From the NCBI GenBank assembly GCA_013041975.1, contig JABDQZ010000272.1:1-5051 (forward strand): DNA of 5,051 nucleotides. Reading direction: 5' to 3'. The stretch is from Gammaproteobacteria bacterium (GTDB taxonomy: Bacteria; Pseudomonadota; Gammaproteobacteria; Chromatiales; Chromatiaceae). Positions 4,840 to 5,051 of this stretch are shown piece after piece (the first letter of the stretch is position 1; each line of letters starts with the position of its first letter). Position numbers and translations under genes: made by a program. A model generated the notes under the pieces. The model ran no database searches, was not told the origin of the DNA, and worked only from the letters and a program-made list of their open reading frames with translations.

Positions 4840-4868
4840 TTGTCCTGTGTCTTTCATGAGTGTATATT
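4840..4868 (+). promoter_or_regulatory. Candidate sigma-70 promoter for the secreted Cys-rich protein
   Basis: TTGTCC (4840-4845) and TATATT (4863-4868) are separated by exactly 17 nt. Transcription would start near 4875 and give a leader of about 29 nt before the GTG at 4904. The -35 lies inside the 5' end of the divergent small gene. Confidence 0.45.
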
Positions 4869-4888
4869 GTTTTTTTTAACTCATTCAA
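4861..4888 (-). promoter_or_regulatory. Candidate sigma-70 promoter for the small minus-strand gene
   Basis: Read on the minus strand, TTGAAT (4888-4883) and TATACA (4866-4861) are 16 nt apart. The start would be near 4854, giving a very short leader that contains AGGA and supports the start codon at 4836. Its -10 overlaps that of the divergent plus-strand promoter. Confidence 0.4.
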
Positions 4889-4892
4889 TGAG
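4880..4892. promoter_or_regulatory. 13-nt palindrome, possible operator
   Basis: CTCATTCAATGAG is a perfect palindrome with 6-nt arms around one central C. It covers the -35 of the minus-strand promoter and the early transcribed region of the plus-strand gene, so a bound dimer could repress both. The regulator is unknown. Confidence 0.35.
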
Positions 4893-4903
4893 ATCCAATT
4901 AAC

Positions 4904-5051
4904 GTGAAATTACCACTGATAACTAAAACTTCCGTAATTTTGATGTCATTCTTTATTCTTTTATTCGGCCAGGGCATTGCCTCAGCATCTTCACAATGCA
5001 AAGGACTTACAAACTCAAATTGTTCTGCTAAAGATACCTGTACTTGGGTTC
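4904..5051 (+). CDS. Secreted cysteine-rich protein, N-terminal part (cut by the window)
   Basis: The frame runs from GTG at 4904 to the window end without a stop, giving 49 residues. Residues 1-28 form a Sec signal peptide: MKLPLITK, then a hydrophobic core SVILMSFFILLFG and an ASA signal-peptidase I site before SS at 29-30. No lipobox is present. The mature part starts SQCKGLTNSNC and goes on SAKDTCTWV, with Cys at 32, 40 and 46. This C-K-G-L / C / C-x-W-V spacing resembles small secreted Cys-rich domains that I recall from other gammaproteobacteria, where more cysteines follow; the resemblance is from memory. The GTG start is chosen because the full signal peptide needs it, a TGA at 4889 blocks extension, and the next ATG (4943) would remove the basic N-region. 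The ribosome binding site is weak. It is divergent from the small gene at 4836. Confidence 0.7.
   Translation, partial: MKLPLITKTSVILMSFFILLFGQGIASASSQCKGLTNSNCSAKDTCTWV

Noticed and set aside
1..5051. tRNA genes, CRISPR array, insertion sequence or prophage genes
   Set aside because: No T-loop-like GGTTCGA motif in a cloverleaf context, no regularly spaced direct repeats at DNA level, and no transposase, integrase or phage proteins in any frame that I read.

Overview
The window looks like part of a low-GC (by eye about 40%) gammaproteobacterial chromosome, probably from an aquatic or marine lineage. The evidence is a YidB/DUF937-type gene, an outer-membrane-type lipoprotein with a C-terminal peptidoglycan-binding domain, E. 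coli-like terminators and promoters, and the general style of the proteins. No species can be named from the sequence. There are no IS elements, tRNA or rRNA genes, and no CRISPR array.

Left half (1-2347): this part is gene-poor. It holds a small unrecognised plus-strand gene (303-506), a 38-residue minus-strand ORF with a good ribosome binding site (592-708), and a four-helix membrane protein resembling the CvpA family (about 1399-1884). Between the 38-residue ORF and the membrane protein lie about 690 bases without a convincing protein gene but rich in RNA-like structure. They contain one minus-strand terminator (866-891) directly behind a long bulged hairpin, and two plus-strand terminators (1132-1161 and 1294-1331). 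The last terminator ends a candidate small RNA of about 100 nt. One of its hairpin loops carries CCTCCTCC, an anti-Shine-Dalgarno sequence. This is the most novel-looking element in the left half.

Right half (2348-5051): this part is dense and envelope-themed. The central gene (2348-3898) encodes a 516-residue lipoprotein: lipobox, coiled coil, four blocks of three 23-residue repeats, then a PG_binding_1 domain. Each block is preceded by a cysteine and followed by a tryptophan. It has its own candidate promoter, a 5'-terminal hairpin leader, a strong ribosome binding site and a textbook terminator, so it is probably transcribed alone. Convergent to it is a YidB/DUF937-like gene (4620-4189) with its own UUCG-capped terminator, preceded on the same strand by an unrecognised 44-residue gene (4836-4702). 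Divergent from that small gene, a secreted cysteine-rich protein starts at 4904 and runs off the window. The two divergent genes appear to share overlapping promoters and a 13-nt palindrome (4880-4892).

The genes do not form one pathway that can be recognised. The common thread is cell-envelope and periplasmic function: an outer membrane to peptidoglycan tether, an inner-membrane four-helix protein and an exported Cys-rich protein.
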